From Antarcticirhabdus aurantiaca (GTDB lineage: Bacteria; Pseudomonadota; Alphaproteobacteria; Rhizobiales; Rhizobiaceae), in assembly GCF_009765365.1 (NCBI RefSeq), contig NZ_VTOM01000012.1:1-64000 (forward strand): 64,000 nt of DNA. The letters run 5' to 3'. Positions 18,548 to 27,304 of the stretch are shown one piece after another. A program made the translations under genes and the position numbers. The stretch's first letter is position 1. Each line of letters opens with the position of its first letter. The notes under the pieces are model-generated. The model ran no database searches, was not told where the DNA came from, and saw only the letters and a program-made list of their open reading frames with translations.

Positions 18548-18554
18548 CAAGGGT
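18512..18554 (+). terminator. 17-bp perfect hairpin spanning the glycosyltransferase stop codon
   Basis: ACCCTTGTCAGGCCGCC at 18512-18528 pairs without mismatch with 18538-18554 around a 9-base loop. The stop codon (18545-18547) lies inside the right arm, so the last codons form part of the stem. No T-run follows. It is probably a 3'-end stabiliser or a terminator coupled to translation. Confidence 0.6.
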
Positions 18555-18651
18555 GTGGACGGGGCTTTCGCGCTTGCGCGAGGGGCGCGGGCGTGAAATG
18601 GTGTTGATCATCAAAATCCGAGTTTCGTGAGATGAAGCCGGTTTGACGAAG

Positions 18652-19185
18652 ATGAGCGACCTCCTGAACTCGACCTATGACGTCGCCGCCGTCGATGCCG
18701 CGATGGTTTTGGTGCGTGAATGGGCAGGGCGAAGCTTCGAGATGCTGGACATGTCGGTTCCGCTCTCCATCGTCACGGCGCTTCCGTTCGTTGTCCTGAT
18801 CTTATGGGCGGCGTTGCAGCGCGATGTTCTTTTGGTAGTTGCGGTCGCGATTCTCGCCTGGCTCGGCGTCGCGCGTTTCTTCGAGGCCGCGCCGCCTTCG
18901 CTTGGTCTCCTGGAGCTGGCGGCCGCCTGGGTGGTCGCCCTTCTCCTGTGCATCTACGCGTCTTGGGCGGGTCGTCGGCGCATGAGGCTGCACGGCGACC
19001 TGCGCCAGGTCCAGGCGAGACTGGAAGAGATCGCCCGCGACCTGGATCGCGAGCGGTTCTGGCGCCGCGCGGGCGGGGACATGCGATCGAGCCTTGATGA
19101 CGACGAAATCCGCGCCCTGATGGAGCGTCTCGGAGCGGCCGGCGGCAAGCACCTAACCGGCCCCCCGTCCGTCACGACGAGATGA
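18652..19185 (+). CDS. Hypothetical membrane protein in the EPS locus
   Basis: A 177-residue protein I do not recognise. After about 35 soluble residues it has three hydrophobic segments (near 37-57, 62-80 and 85-105 by eye), then a basic cytoplasmic coiled-coil-like tail (RRRMRLHGDLRQVQARLEE) and an acidic SLDDDEIRALMERL helix. I start at ATG 18652; a TTG at 18643 is in frame. It lies between a GT4 and the ExoP homologue with about 125 bp to the latter. Its topology would suit a small accessory subunit of the export or polymerase complex, but that is only a guess from context. Confidence 0.6.
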   Translation: MSDLLNSTYDVAAVDAAMVLVREWAGRSFEMLDMSVPLSIVTALPFVVLILWAALQRDVLLVVAVAILAWLGVARFFEAAPPSLGLLELAAAWVVALLLCIYASWAGRRRMRLHGDLRQVQARLEEIARDLDRERFWRRAGGDMRSSLDDDEIRALMERLGAAGGKHLTGPPSVTTR

Positions 19186-19311
19186 AGCGCATTTGAACAC
19201 TGGTTTTGCGGCTTTTGTCCTCTTGTCCGGCGGTGTGCTGAAACCTGCACGCAAATATGCCATAGATTGGGTGTCTGCCGCCCCCGAGAAGCAAACCGTC
19301 CCGGATCCTTG

Positions 19312-21588
19312 ATGTCCAAATCGAACGACAAGCCGTTGGCGCTCGCGGGCAACGCGCCCGACGACGGATCCGGCTTCGAGCCGATCGCGCTGAACCACAT
19401 CCTGGCGGCCCTGCGCCGCCAGGCCTGGATCATCGGCTTGTGCACGCTTGCCGGCATTGTTCTGGGCGTGGGCTACGTGTCGCTGGCTGTCCCGCTCTAC
19501 ACGGCCTCCACCGACCTCATGATTGACAAGGGGACCTCCAACGTCATCGGCACCCTGACCGTGCCCACCGATGTCTTCCAGGACGACTCGGACATGATGA
19601 CCCAGGTCGAGATCCTGCGATCGGAGCAACTCGCCCGGTCCGTGGTCGAAAGCATCGGACTGCTGGATGATCCCACGTTCATGGCCGGCAACCCGTCGAT
19701 GCTCGGCCGGATCACGGGCGGCGTCGCCAGCGTCGCGCAGAGCGTCCTGTCGGTGTCCCCGAGCCAAGCGGCGGACGGGCCGAGCCGCGAGGCGAAGCTC
19801 ATCGCCGCTGCTGCCATTCTGCGGGGGAACCTCGCCGTCGAGCGGGTGGAGAAGACCTACGTCCTGCGCTTGAGCTACACCTCCGCGGATCGGCATCTTG
19901 CCAACCGAATCGCGCAGGCCTACGGCGAGGCCTATCTGAACGACCAGCTGGAAGCCAAGTACAGCGCGACGCGACGCGCCAGCGACTGGCTCGAGGAGCG
20001 TCTCGCCCAGCTCCGGCAGCAGTCCTACGACGCCGATCTGGCGGTGCAGAACTACAGGAACGAGAACAGCCTCCTGTCTTCCAACAACCAGCTCGTCTCC
20101 CAGCAGCAACTGGGCGAGCTGAGCACGCAGCTGGTGGCGGCGCGCGCGAGCACCGCCGAAGCCAAGGCGCGGCTGGACCAGATCCGCGACATCATCAAGA
20201 ACAGGCGCACCGACGCCGTGGTCGACGACGCGCTCGGCAACGCGACGATTGTCAACCTTCGCCAGCGCTACCTCGACGCGTCCCGCCGCCTGAGCGAGGT
20301 CGAGCGCTCCTTCGGCCCCCAGCACGTGCAAGCGGTGCGGCTGCGCGACGAGATGGCGGAGTACCAGACCCAGATCTTCGACGAGCTCGGGCGGATCGCG
20401 GAAAGCTACGAGAGTTCCTACAACGTCGCCCAGCGCCGCGAAGAGTCGCTGTCCACGAGCCTGAAAAGCGTTGCCGGCGAGAACGTCGAGGCCAACACGT
20501 CCAGTGTCCAGCTTCGCGAGCTCGAGCGCGAAGCCGACGCTTTCCGCAACCTCTACAACGTCTTCCTCCAGCGCTATCACGAGACGCTCCAGCAGCAGTC
20601 CTTCCCGATCACGGAAGCCCGGGTCATCACGCCGGCCAAGCCGCCGTCGCGCCCCAGCTATCCGCGGGTGCCGATCATCCTGGCGCTTGCGACCGTGCTC
20701 GGAGCGGCGTCGGGTGTCGGAGCCGCTGCGCTCCGCGAGCATCGCGACCGCTTCTTCCGCACTGGTAGCCAGGTGCGCAGCGAACTGGGCGTCGAGTTCC
20801 TCGGCTCGGTCGGCAATCTCGCCCAATCCGACCCCCAGGTCGACGGCGCGGCCTCGGCCGACATCTGGCGCGCCGGCAGCCTCAACAATCGGGCCGCGAC
20901 GGCCCCGCTCTCGCCGTTTACCGAAACCCTGCGCAATGCACGGTTCGCGGCGAACACCTATCTCGCCGACCGTCAGGCCAAAGTCATCGGGATGGTCTCG
21001 TGCCTGCCGCGGGAGGGCAAGACCACCCTGTCCGCGAACTTCGCGTCCCTGCTCGCCTCGCAGGACAGCCGTGTCCTCTTGATCGACGGCGACCTTCGCA
21101 ATCCCAACCTGTCGCGGTCTTTGAACTCGAAGCCGACGGTCGGCCTCGTCGAGGCCGCCTACGGCACCAGCCCTATCGAGGACTGCCTCGTCTGGAGCCC
21201 GAACGGCAAGCTCGCGGTTCTTCCGGTCTCGCTTACCCAGAGAGTCTACCATTCGAGCGAGATCCTGACCTCGTCCGGAATGGCGAACCTGATCGAGCGT
21301 CTGCGGGGCAGCTTCGACTACATCGTCATCGACCTGCCGCCGCTCGGGCCCGTCATCGACGCGCGAGCCATGGCGAATCGCATCGACGGCTTCATCATGG
21401 TGGTCGAATGGGGCCGCACGTCGCGCAAGCTCGTGCGCAACATCATGGCGGACAATCCGGCCCTGTACGAGAAGTGCCTCGGCGCGATCTTCAACAAGGC
21501 CGACGAGGCCCGCATGAAGCTCTACAAGACCATGGACTCGCCGGATTATTACATCTCGCAGTACAAAGACTATTATCACACGGCCTGA
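19312..21588 (+). CDS. exoP: ExoP-type polysaccharide co-polymerase and tyrosine autokinase
   Basis: A 758-residue inner-membrane protein. The N-terminal Wzz domain is bounded by a helix near 40-65 (IIGLCTLAGIVLGVGYVSL) and another near 455-475; the periplasmic part between them is a long coiled coil. The cytoplasmic BY-kinase domain has Walker A LPREGKTT (about 566-573), Walker A' LLIDGDLRNP (about 588-597) and Walker B YIVIDLPPLG (about 669-678). The last 20 residues carry six tyrosines, the autophosphorylation cluster. The Walker A lacks the usual P-G-E glycine (P-R-E here). It controls chain length and assembly with ExoQ and ExoF. An in-frame start at 19267 is less likely because the extra residues are not Wzz-like. 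Confidence 0.9.
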   Translation: MSKSNDKPLALAGNAPDDGSGFEPIALNHILAALRRQAWIIGLCTLAGIVLGVGYVSLAVPLYTASTDLMIDKGTSNVIGTLTVPTDVFQDDSDMMTQVEILRSEQLARSVVESIGLLDDPTFMAGNPSMLGRITGGVASVAQSVLSVSPSQAADGPSREAKLIAAAAILRGNLAVERVEKTYVLRLSYTSADRHLANRIAQAYGEAYLNDQLEAKYSATRRASDWLEERLAQLRQQSYDADLAVQNYRNENSLLSSNNQLVSQQQLGELSTQLVAARASTAEAKARLDQIRDIIKNRRTDAVVDDALGNATIVNLRQRYLDASRRLSEVERSFGPQHVQAVRLRDEMAEYQTQIFDELGRIAESYESSYNVAQRREESLSTSLKSVAGENVEANTSSVQLRELEREADAFRNLYNVFLQRYHETLQQQSFPITEARVITPAKPPSRPSYPRVPIILALATVLGAASGVGAAALREHRDRFFRTGSQVRSELGVEFLGSVGNLAQSDPQVDGAASADIWRAGSLNNRAATAPLSPFTETLRNARFAANTYLADRQAKVIGMVSCLPREGKTTLSANFASLLASQDSRVLLIDGDLRNPNLSRSLNSKPTVGLVEAAYGTSPIEDCLVWSPNGKLAVLPVSLTQRVYHSSEILTSSGMANLIERLRGSFDYIVIDLPPLGPVIDARAMANRIDGFIMVVEWGRTSRKLVRNIMADNPALYEKCLGAIFNKADEARMKLYKTMDSPDYYISQYKDYYHTA

Positions 21589-21598
21589 GACCCAACCG

Positions 21599-21632
21599 GC
21601 GAAGGCGAGGGCGAGGCGCCTCTCGCCTTCGC
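21599..21632 (+). terminator. Hairpin after exoP
   Basis: GCGAAGGCGAG at 21599-21609 pairs with CTCGCCTTCGC at 21622-21632, starting 10 bp after the exoP stop. There is no clear T-run. It probably ends or reduces transcription before the 545-bp gap in front of exoY. Confidence 0.5.
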
Positions 21633-22075
21633 TCGGCGGCTTCGCCCGCAGCCGCCGCGAGGGGAAGCTTCCCCGCGGCCGGCGAGGCTCGTCCGTCGAG
21701 CTTCGACAGGATCGACCCGAAACTGCCGAGTGCAGTCGGCCGGCGACGGGATCGGTCGTCGGAAGCCGAGAGCTGCCCGCGCGTTCTTGATCAGGCTTCG
21801 AGGCGCGGCGGGTGCCGTGCATCCAGGGCTTCTACGGTCCGGTCGAACCAGCCAAGCCGCGTGATCCACACCCCAGCGAGCGCGGTGTGGCTGAGCCCAG
21901 ATAGTTGCCTCCCGCTCCTGTTTCGTCCGCCGGCTGGACGACCTCCCGAGACCAACCTTCGGCTGGCGGCGGGTGCACGCTTCGCGCCCGTCAACACGTG
22001 CTTAGCTGGCCAGGTATGCGCCCCCAAAAGGCGAGCCATGCAAGACGCGCATGAAGATTGTTGCCCTTTCATATT

Positions 22076-22087
22076 GCGGCGCACCAT
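22076..22087 (+). promoter_or_regulatory. PhaR-like site in the exoY leader
   Basis: TGCGGCGCACCA fits TGCRNYGCASMA at all 12 positions and lies 47 bp upstream of the exoY start, next to the AT-rich CATTAATAAGC. The gap from 21589 to 22134 otherwise holds only the exoP hairpin; I see no gene in it. Confidence 0.4.
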
Positions 22088-22134
22088 TAATAAGCTGTAA
22101 CCTGCGGCTGTTCATTTGGACGGAAGGACGTGCC

Positions 22135-22815
22135 ATGACTCTGCAGAGTGACACTCTCGGTTCTGCTCGCCCCACGCGCGTCCGGCCCCGTCGGACGCCG
22201 GGCTCCGTCTATGCGGCCAAGCGTTGGATGGACGTCGCCGGAGCCCTTCTCGGCCTGATCATCCTGTCTCCTCTCTTTCTCCTCGTCGCGCTGGTCATCA
22301 AGGTCACCGACGGCGGCAGCATCTTCTACGGCCACAAGCGTGTCGGACGCGGGGGACGGGACTTCGCGTGCCTAAAGTTCCGGACGATGGTGCAGGATGG
22401 CGACGCGGTCCTCCAGCGCTACCTGGCGGAGAACCCGGAAGCCGAGGCCGAGTGGCTGGCCACGCGCAAGCTGCAGAACGATCCGCGCGTGACGTCGATC
22501 GGTTCGGTGCTGCGCAAGCTGAGCCTCGACGAGCTTCCCCAGCTCATCAACATCCTGCGCGGCGAGATGAGCATCGTCGGCCCGCGCCCAGTCGTTCGCG
22601 CCGAGCTCGATTATTACGGTTCGAACGCTCCGGTCTACCTGTCGACCCGGCCGGGCCTGACCGGGCTGTGGCAGGTGAGCGGCCGCAACGACGTGTCCTA
22701 CGACGCCCGCGTCGCCTTCGATCGCCAGTACGTCGAGAACTGGTCGCTCGGATCCGACATCATGATCATTCTCAAGACGGTGCCTGCCGTCTGCTTGTCC
22801 CGCGGAAGCTACTGA
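22135..22815 (+). CDS. exoY: Undecaprenyl-phosphate sugar-1-phosphate transferase (priming glycosyltransferase)
   Basis: A 226-residue polyprenyl-phosphate hexose-1-phosphate transferase, the enzyme that starts each repeat unit on undecaprenyl phosphate at the inner membrane. One transmembrane helix lies near residues 34-56 ([20 protein letters not shown]), followed by the family motifs [38 protein letters not shown] and SIVGPRPV, and the C-terminal [13 protein letters not shown]. Length and sequence are ExoY-like, for which galactose-1-phosphate is the known substrate in Sinorhizobium; the sugar here is not proven. I start at ATG 22135 with GGAAGGA seven bases upstream. A good terminator follows, closing the EPS locus. 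Confidence 0.9.
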   Translation: MTLQSDTLGSARPTRVRPRRTPGSVYAAKRWMDVAGALLGLIILSPLFLLVALVIKVTDGGSIFYGHKRVGRGGRDFACLKFRTMVQDGDAVLQRYLAENPEAEAEWLATRKLQNDPRVTSIGSVLRKLSLDELPQLINILRGEMSIVGPRPVVRAELDYYGSNAPVYLSTRPGLTGLWQVSGRNDVSYDARVAFDRQYVENWSLGSDIMIILKTVPAVCLSRGSY

Positions 22816-22852
22816 GCTTCGAAGATCGGACACTCGGATGACGTCTTCGTGG

Positions 22853-22886
22853 AAGGGCCGAGCGGCGAAGCTCGGCCCTTTTCTGT
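22853..22886 (+). terminator. Rho-independent terminator after exoY
   Basis: AAGGGCCGAGC pairs with GCTCGGCCCTT (11 bp) around a GGCGAA loop and is followed by TTCTGT, the last stem bases adding to a short T-run. It is the best intrinsic terminator I see in the window and marks the end of the EPS locus. Confidence 0.8.
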
Positions 22887-23038
22887 ATGCCGGCTGCGTC
22901 GTCGTTTCCCAGCGCCGTCCCGAGCGTCCGGATCCGCTTCCGGCTAAGGGCGTTGCGGCCTGACCTGCGGCGACAAACGTAGCCTTCTGCCTACCTTCGA
23001 TCCGGCAACCCGTTTGGACAGGGCAGGGGGGATCAGCC

Positions 23039-24007
23039 ATGGCCTCGCAGTCGCAAGGTGAGTCGAAGACGGTCGTCTACGCCGCGCTCGCCGGCAACTT
23101 CCTCATCGCCGTGACGAAGTTCGTCGCCGCCGCCATGACCGGCTCCTCGGCCATGCTGAGCGAGGGCGTCCATTCGCTGGTCGACACGGGCAACGAGCTC
23201 CTGCTCCTTCACGGCATGCGCCGCGCGGCCCGGCCGCCGGACCGCGCCCATCCGCTCGGCCACGGGCGGGAGCTCTACTTCTGGACCTTTGTCGTGGCGC
23301 TCCTCGTCTTCGCGCTGGGCGCCGGCGTGTCCTTCTACGAGGGCGTCCTCCACATCCTCGATCCCGAGCCGGTGGAGGACCCGTTCGTCAACTACGTGGT
23401 GCTCGGCCTCGCGATGCTCTTCGAGGGCTTCTCCTGGGTCGTGGCGCTCAAGGCCTTTCGCCGCCAGAAAGGGCCGCTCGGCTACATCGAGGCCGTCCGC
23501 CGCTCGAAGGATCCGACGACCTTCACCGTGCTCTTCGAGGACTCCGCCGCGCTTCTCGGCCTCCTGATCGCCTTCGCCGGCATCTTCCTCGCCGAGCGCC
23601 TCGGCATTCCCGAGCTCGACGGCGTCGCCTCGATCGGCATCGCCCTCATCCTCGCCGCGACGGCGATCGTGCTCGCCCGCGAGAGCAAGGGCCTCCTGAT
23701 CGGCGAGGCGGCCGTGCCCGGGGTCCAGGCGGCCCTCCTGCGCATCGCGGAAAGCCAGCCCGGCCTTCATCGGGCGAACGGCGTCCTCACCGTCCATCTC
23801 GGCCCCGAGCAGGTCGTCGCGGCCCTCAGCGTCGAGTTCGACGACGCCATGACCGCGCCCGAGATCGAGGCCTGCGTCCTGGTGATCGAGGCCCGCATCC
23901 GCGAGGAGCAGCCGCAGGTGACGACGATCTTCGTCAAGCCGCAGACCGCCGGCACCTGGAAGGCGCGGGCCGAAGCGGTCGCGGCCGCCGGCGCGCGCGA
24001 CCTTTAG
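23039..24007 (+). CDS. Cation diffusion facilitator family transporter
   Basis: A 322-residue inner-membrane exporter of divalent cations (Zn, Co, Fe or Mn), exchanging metal for protons. The CDF fingerprint is visible: SAMLSEGVHSLVDTGNELLL with the helix-2 metal ligands, RAHPLGHGRELYFW, and the helix-5 LFEDSAALLGLL. About six transmembrane helices precede a cytoplasmic domain of roughly 100 residues. The helix-5 pair here is E-D-x-x-A rather than the zinc-type H-x-x-x-D, so the metal may not be zinc. A G-rich ribosome site precedes the ATG. It stands alone between the exoY terminator and an MBL-fold gene 74 bp downstream. Confidence 0.85.
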   Translation: MASQSQGESKTVVYAALAGNFLIAVTKFVAAAMTGSSAMLSEGVHSLVDTGNELLLLHGMRRAARPPDRAHPLGHGRELYFWTFVVALLVFALGAGVSFYEGVLHILDPEPVEDPFVNYVVLGLAMLFEGFSWVVALKAFRRQKGPLGYIEAVRRSKDPTTFTVLFEDSAALLGLLIAFAGIFLAERLGIPELDGVASIGIALILAATAIVLARESKGLLIGEAAVPGVQAALLRIAESQPGLHRANGVLTVHLGPEQVVAALSVEFDDAMTAPEIEACVLVIEARIREEQPQVTTIFVKPQTAGTWKARAEAVAAAGARDL

Positions 24008-24081
24008 ACAGGACCGAGCTTCGCCGGGAGCCGAGGGCTCCGCCCGCGCATTCGCCTCTGACACGGCAGAGGCGCGAACCA

Positions 24082-24981
24082 ATGACGCAGCAGATTCCCA
24101 TCGCCGACGAGGCTCTGGCCACCGATCCCGTGCTCGATGCCGCGCGGCGCGACGGGACGCATCCCGTCGCGTCCGGCGTCGCCTACCGGCGCCTCGGCAT
24201 CGTCAACGTCGTCTTCGTAGGGTCGCCGGACGCGGGCGACCGCGGCTGGGTGCTCGTCGATGCGGGCCTTCCCGGCACCAAGGGGATGATCGAATCGGCG
24301 GCGGCCGCGCTCTTCGGCGAGGGCGCCCGGCCGGCCGCGATCCTGATGACCCACGCTCATTTCGACCATGTCGGCGCGCTGGAGCTGCTCGCCGCGCAGT
24401 GGGACGCGCCGGTCTATGCCCACGCGCTGGAGCGTCCCTATCTCGGTGGCTCGGCGAGCTATCCGCCGGGCGATCCGAGCGTCGGGGGCGGGCTGATGGC
24501 CGCTCTCGCCCGCTTCTATCCGCGCGGGCCCGTCGACGTGTCGGAGCGCCTGCGCGAGCTGCCGGCCGACGGCAGCGTTCCCCCGCTCGCCGGCTGGCGC
24601 TGGATCCACACGCCGGGCCACAGCGTCGGCCACGTGTCGTTCTTCCGCGAGGCCGACCGGACGCTGATCGCCGGCGACGCCTTCGTCACCACGCGGCAGG
24701 AGTCCGCCTACGCCGCGATCACGCAGGCGCCGGAAATGCACGGGCCGCCGATGTACTACACGGTGGAATGGGACAAGGCGAAGCGCTCCGTCGAGGACTT
24801 GGCCGCGCTGGAGCCCGAGATCGTCGTCACCGGTCACGGCCAGGCCATGCACGGCCCCGCCATGCGCGCGGCCTTGAGCGAGCTCGCCGCCCGCTTCGAC
24901 GAGGTCGCGGTTCCCGCGCAGGGGCGCTACCTCGCCCATCCCGCCCGCGCCGAGACGGGCGAGGCCTACGTCCACCCGTGA
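24082..24981 (+). CDS. MBL-fold metallo-hydrolase
   Basis: A 299-residue cytoplasmic hydrolase of the metallo-beta-lactamase superfamily. THAHFDHVGALELL gives the H-x-H-x-D-H zinc site near residue 93; HTPGHSVGHVSFF near 174, LIAGDAF near 196 and VTGHGQAMHGP near 250 supply the remaining ligands. The sequence resembles general MBL hydrolases (glyoxalase II/lactonase-like) without a specific named function. It converges on the Yellow-family gene with 15 bp between the stops. Confidence 0.8.
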   Translation: MTQQIPIADEALATDPVLDAARRDGTHPVASGVAYRRLGIVNVVFVGSPDAGDRGWVLVDAGLPGTKGMIESAAAALFGEGARPAAILMTHAHFDHVGALELLAAQWDAPVYAHALERPYLGGSASYPPGDPSVGGGLMAALARFYPRGPVDVSERLRELPADGSVPPLAGWRWIHTPGHSVGHVSFFREADRTLIAGDAFVTTRQESAYAAITQAPEMHGPPMYYTVEWDKAKRSVEDLAALEPEIVVTGHGQAMHGPAMRAALSELAARFDEVAVPAQGRYLAHPARAETGEAYVHP

Positions 24982-24996
24982 GGGAGCGGACGGGGC

Positions 24997-26208
24997 TCAG
25001 GCCGCCGGCCCGGCGTCGATCCGGATCCGCAGGACGGCGTAGGGCGGCTTCTGCAGGTCCTTGCCGGCATTGTATTCCGGCCGGCGGTTGACCTGCGCGG
25101 CAGAGACGTAGAGCCAGTTGTCCGGCGTGATCACCATCGTGTCGGCCCAGACGAGGCGCGGATCGAAGCCGATCACCTCGATCATCCCGTCCGGCATTCG
25201 CCGGCCCACCGCGTTCTGCTCCTGGAGGGTCAGGTAGACGCGATCCTCCGCGTCGCAGGCGAGACCCCCGGTCATGCCCTTCTCGCCGAGGTCCTCGACC
25301 CCCGCCGCGACTTCGGCATCGGAGACCTCGGGATCGACGAGCGAGGCAGCGTCGACCGCGTAGAGGTGCCGCCCAATCAGCGGCGCGTAGTAGAGCCGCG
25401 TGCCGCCGGGGCCGAGCGCAATGCCGTTCGCCCCGCCCTTCACGAAGCGCGGCGGGCCGGAGCCTTGCGTCCGCATCACCGGTCGGTGCTCGACGAACTT
25501 CACCAGCTTCTCCTGCGACTTCGTGCTCGCATGCCCGTCGAGCCGCCGCACGACGCGATCGTTGGAGAGGTCGACGGCGAGGATCGCGCCCGCGCCGTCC
25601 TGGCCCTGGTCGGTGACGAAGGCGCGGCCTCGCGCGAGGTCGACGCGCAGGTCGTTGAGCGAGGAGGTCGGCACGATCCCGGGCTCCAGCGGCACGGTGC
25701 GGGTCGTGCGTCCGGAAGCGATGTCGATGCGCAGGAGCTTCGCCGCCCCCGCCACCGGCGGCCCCGAGCCGTCGGGAAGCCCCGCATCCAGCACCCAGAG
25801 CTGGCCCTCCGGATCGAAGACGCCGTTCGGCACGTGGAACAGCCGTTCCTGCGGCTTGGCCGGATCGGGCACGTTGGTCTCGGCGTCGGGGTACGGTACC
25901 ACCGACCCGTCCGGCGGCACCTCGCCGAGCGTGAAGGGCACGTCGGCCGAGAAGCGCGGCATCATCACGAAGACGCGGCCGTCCGGCGCGATGGCGAGGC
26001 CCGTCGGCGTCGAGGGCGCATCGGCGAGATGGGCGAGTTCCATCGCCCCCGCGCCGCGCGCCGGGCTCGCCTCCAGGCGGTTCGCGCCCTCCGGCACTGG
26101 CGCGACGGAGGCCGCGCCCGACGACTCCTGCGCGCCCGCCGCGCGGACCAGGGGAAGGGCGGCCGCCGCGGTCAGCGTGCCCGCGAGGAAGCGTCGGCGA
26201 GGAAGCAT
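24997..26208 (-). CDS. Yellow/major royal jelly family protein with Tat signal
   Basis: A 403-residue exported protein. The N-terminus, LPRRRFLAGTLTAAAALPLV, is a twin-arginine signal, so the folded protein should reach the periplasm. The rest is a beta-propeller with the Yellow/MRJP signatures GVFDPEGQLWVLDAGLP, LNDLRVDLARGRAFVTDQG, GANGIALGPGGTRLYYAPL and WADTMVITPDNWLYVSAAQ. In insects the family includes dopachrome-conversion enzymes and royal jelly proteins; in bacteria the substrate is unknown. It follows the SMP-30 gene after 31 bp and is likely co-transcribed with it. Confidence 0.82.
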   Translation of the reverse strand: MLPRRRFLAGTLTAAAALPLVRAAGAQESSGAASVAPVPEGANRLEASPARGAGAMELAHLADAPSTPTGLAIAPDGRVFVMMPRFSADVPFTLGEVPPDGSVVPYPDAETNVPDPAKPQERLFHVPNGVFDPEGQLWVLDAGLPDGSGPPVAGAAKLLRIDIASGRTTRTVPLEPGIVPTSSLNDLRVDLARGRAFVTDQGQDGAGAILAVDLSNDRVVRRLDGHASTKSQEKLVKFVEHRPVMRTQGSGPPRFVKGGANGIALGPGGTRLYYAPLIGRHLYAVDAASLVDPEVSDAEVAAGVEDLGEKGMTGGLACDAEDRVYLTLQEQNAVGRRMPDGMIEVIGFDPRLVWADTMVITPDNWLYVSAAQVNRRPEYNAGKDLQKPPYAVLRIRIDAGPAA

Positions 26209-26239
26209 GATCGGCGCCTTTCCTTGGAAGGGGATGGGA

Positions 26240-27223
26240 TCAGAAGCCGCGGCCGCGGGCGCGCGTGGTGATGGCGTGGACTGCCTTGCCGGCCGTGATG
26301 AACAGGCGCCGTCCGTCCGGCCCGCCGAAGGTCATGTTGGCCGGCGTCGTCGGCGTCGCGATGCGCCCGAGAAGCGTGCAGTCCGGGGCGAAGACCCGAA
26401 CGCCGTCCTCGCAGGCCGCGTAGAGCCGGCCGTCCGCGTCGGTCTCCAGCCCGTCCGGCACGCCGCTCTCCAGTCGCGCGAAGACCCGTCCCGCTTCGAC
26501 GCCGCCATCCGGCGTGACGGAATAGACCCGGATCTCCCGCGGCCCTTCCGGGTTCAGGCCGCCGCCGGCATCGGCGACGAAGAGCGTCCGGCCGTCGGGC
26601 GCGAAGGCGAGGCCGTTCGGCTGGTCCATGTCCTCGACCCGCGCCTCCACACGCCCGTCCGGCGCGATGCGGTAGACGCGGCGCATGGCCTGCTCGGGCT
26701 CGGCCATCAGTCCCTCGTCGGGCTGGCGGATGCCGAAGACGGGGTCGGTGAACCAGATCGCGCCGTCCGGCCCGAGCGCGCAGTCGTTGGGCGCGTTCAG
26801 CCGCTTGCCCTCGAACCGGTCGGCCAGAACCTCGATCGATCCGTCCTCGCGCTCGCGCACCACGCGCCGCGTCCGGTGCTCGCAGGTGACGAGCCGGCCT
26901 TGCGCGTCGAGGCAGCTGCCATTGGCGTTGTTCGACGGGTCGCGATAGGGCTCCGCCCGGCCGCCGTCGCGAAGGAGGCTCATCCGGTTCAACCGCGTGT
27001 CGGAAAAGACGAGCCCGCCGAGCCGCGGCACCCAGCACGGCCCCTCGCACCAGCGCCCGTCGGAATAGAGCGTGTCCAGCCGCGCGTCCGGCGCGACCAC
27101 CGCCTCGAAGCCCGGCGCCATCGCCTGAACCACCGAGGCCGCCCCGGCGCGGCCGGGCAAGAGCCCCGCGCCCGCGAGCGCGAGCCCGCCGGCAAGAACG
27201 CCGCGGCGCGACAGGTCGGTCAT
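26240..27223 (-). CDS. SMP-30/gluconolactonase family protein with Tat signal
   Basis: A 327-residue six-bladed beta-propeller lactonase. A twin-arginine signal (SRRGVLAGGLALAGAGLLPG) sends it to the periplasm. Family features include WCEGPCWVPRLGGLVFSDT with the metal-binding Glu, LNAPNDCALGPDGAIWFTDP with the Asn and Asp ligands, and MDQPNGLAFAPDGRTLFVAD. Such enzymes hydrolyse sugar lactones to acids using calcium or zinc. GGGGAGAG precedes the ATG. With the SDR and aldo-keto reductase genes upstream it suggests oxidative sugar metabolism, though the reductases are cytoplasmic and this protein is not. Confidence 0.83.
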   Translation of the reverse strand: MTDLSRRGVLAGGLALAGAGLLPGRAGAASVVQAMAPGFEAVVAPDARLDTLYSDGRWCEGPCWVPRLGGLVFSDTRLNRMSLLRDGGRAEPYRDPSNNANGSCLDAQGRLVTCEHRTRRVVREREDGSIEVLADRFEGKRLNAPNDCALGPDGAIWFTDPVFGIRQPDEGLMAEPEQAMRRVYRIAPDGRVEARVEDMDQPNGLAFAPDGRTLFVADAGGGLNPEGPREIRVYSVTPDGGVEAGRVFARLESGVPDGLETDADGRLYAACEDGVRVFAPDCTLLGRIATPTTPANMTFGGPDGRRLFITAGKAVHAITTRARGRGF

Positions 27224-27265
27224 GCGATGCTCTCCCCGTCTCAGGAACTCGCGGAGAGCAAGTCG

Positions 27266-27292
27266 CCGGAGCGGAAAACGATCCCGCTCCGG
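27266..27292 (-). terminator. Hairpin between aldo-keto reductase and lactonase genes
   Basis: CCGGAGCGG at 27266-27274 pairs perfectly with CCGCTCCGG at 27284-27292, about 12 bp beyond the aldo-keto reductase stop on the minus strand. No T-run follows. It may reduce transcription into the lactonase gene. Confidence 0.45.
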
Positions 27293-27304
27293 TTGTCGAA
27301 AATC

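Noticed and set aside
19153-21822. An 889-codon minus-strand frame opposite exoP
   Set aside because: ExoP is certain from its Walker motifs and tyrosine tail; the antisense frame is a GC-skew artefact.
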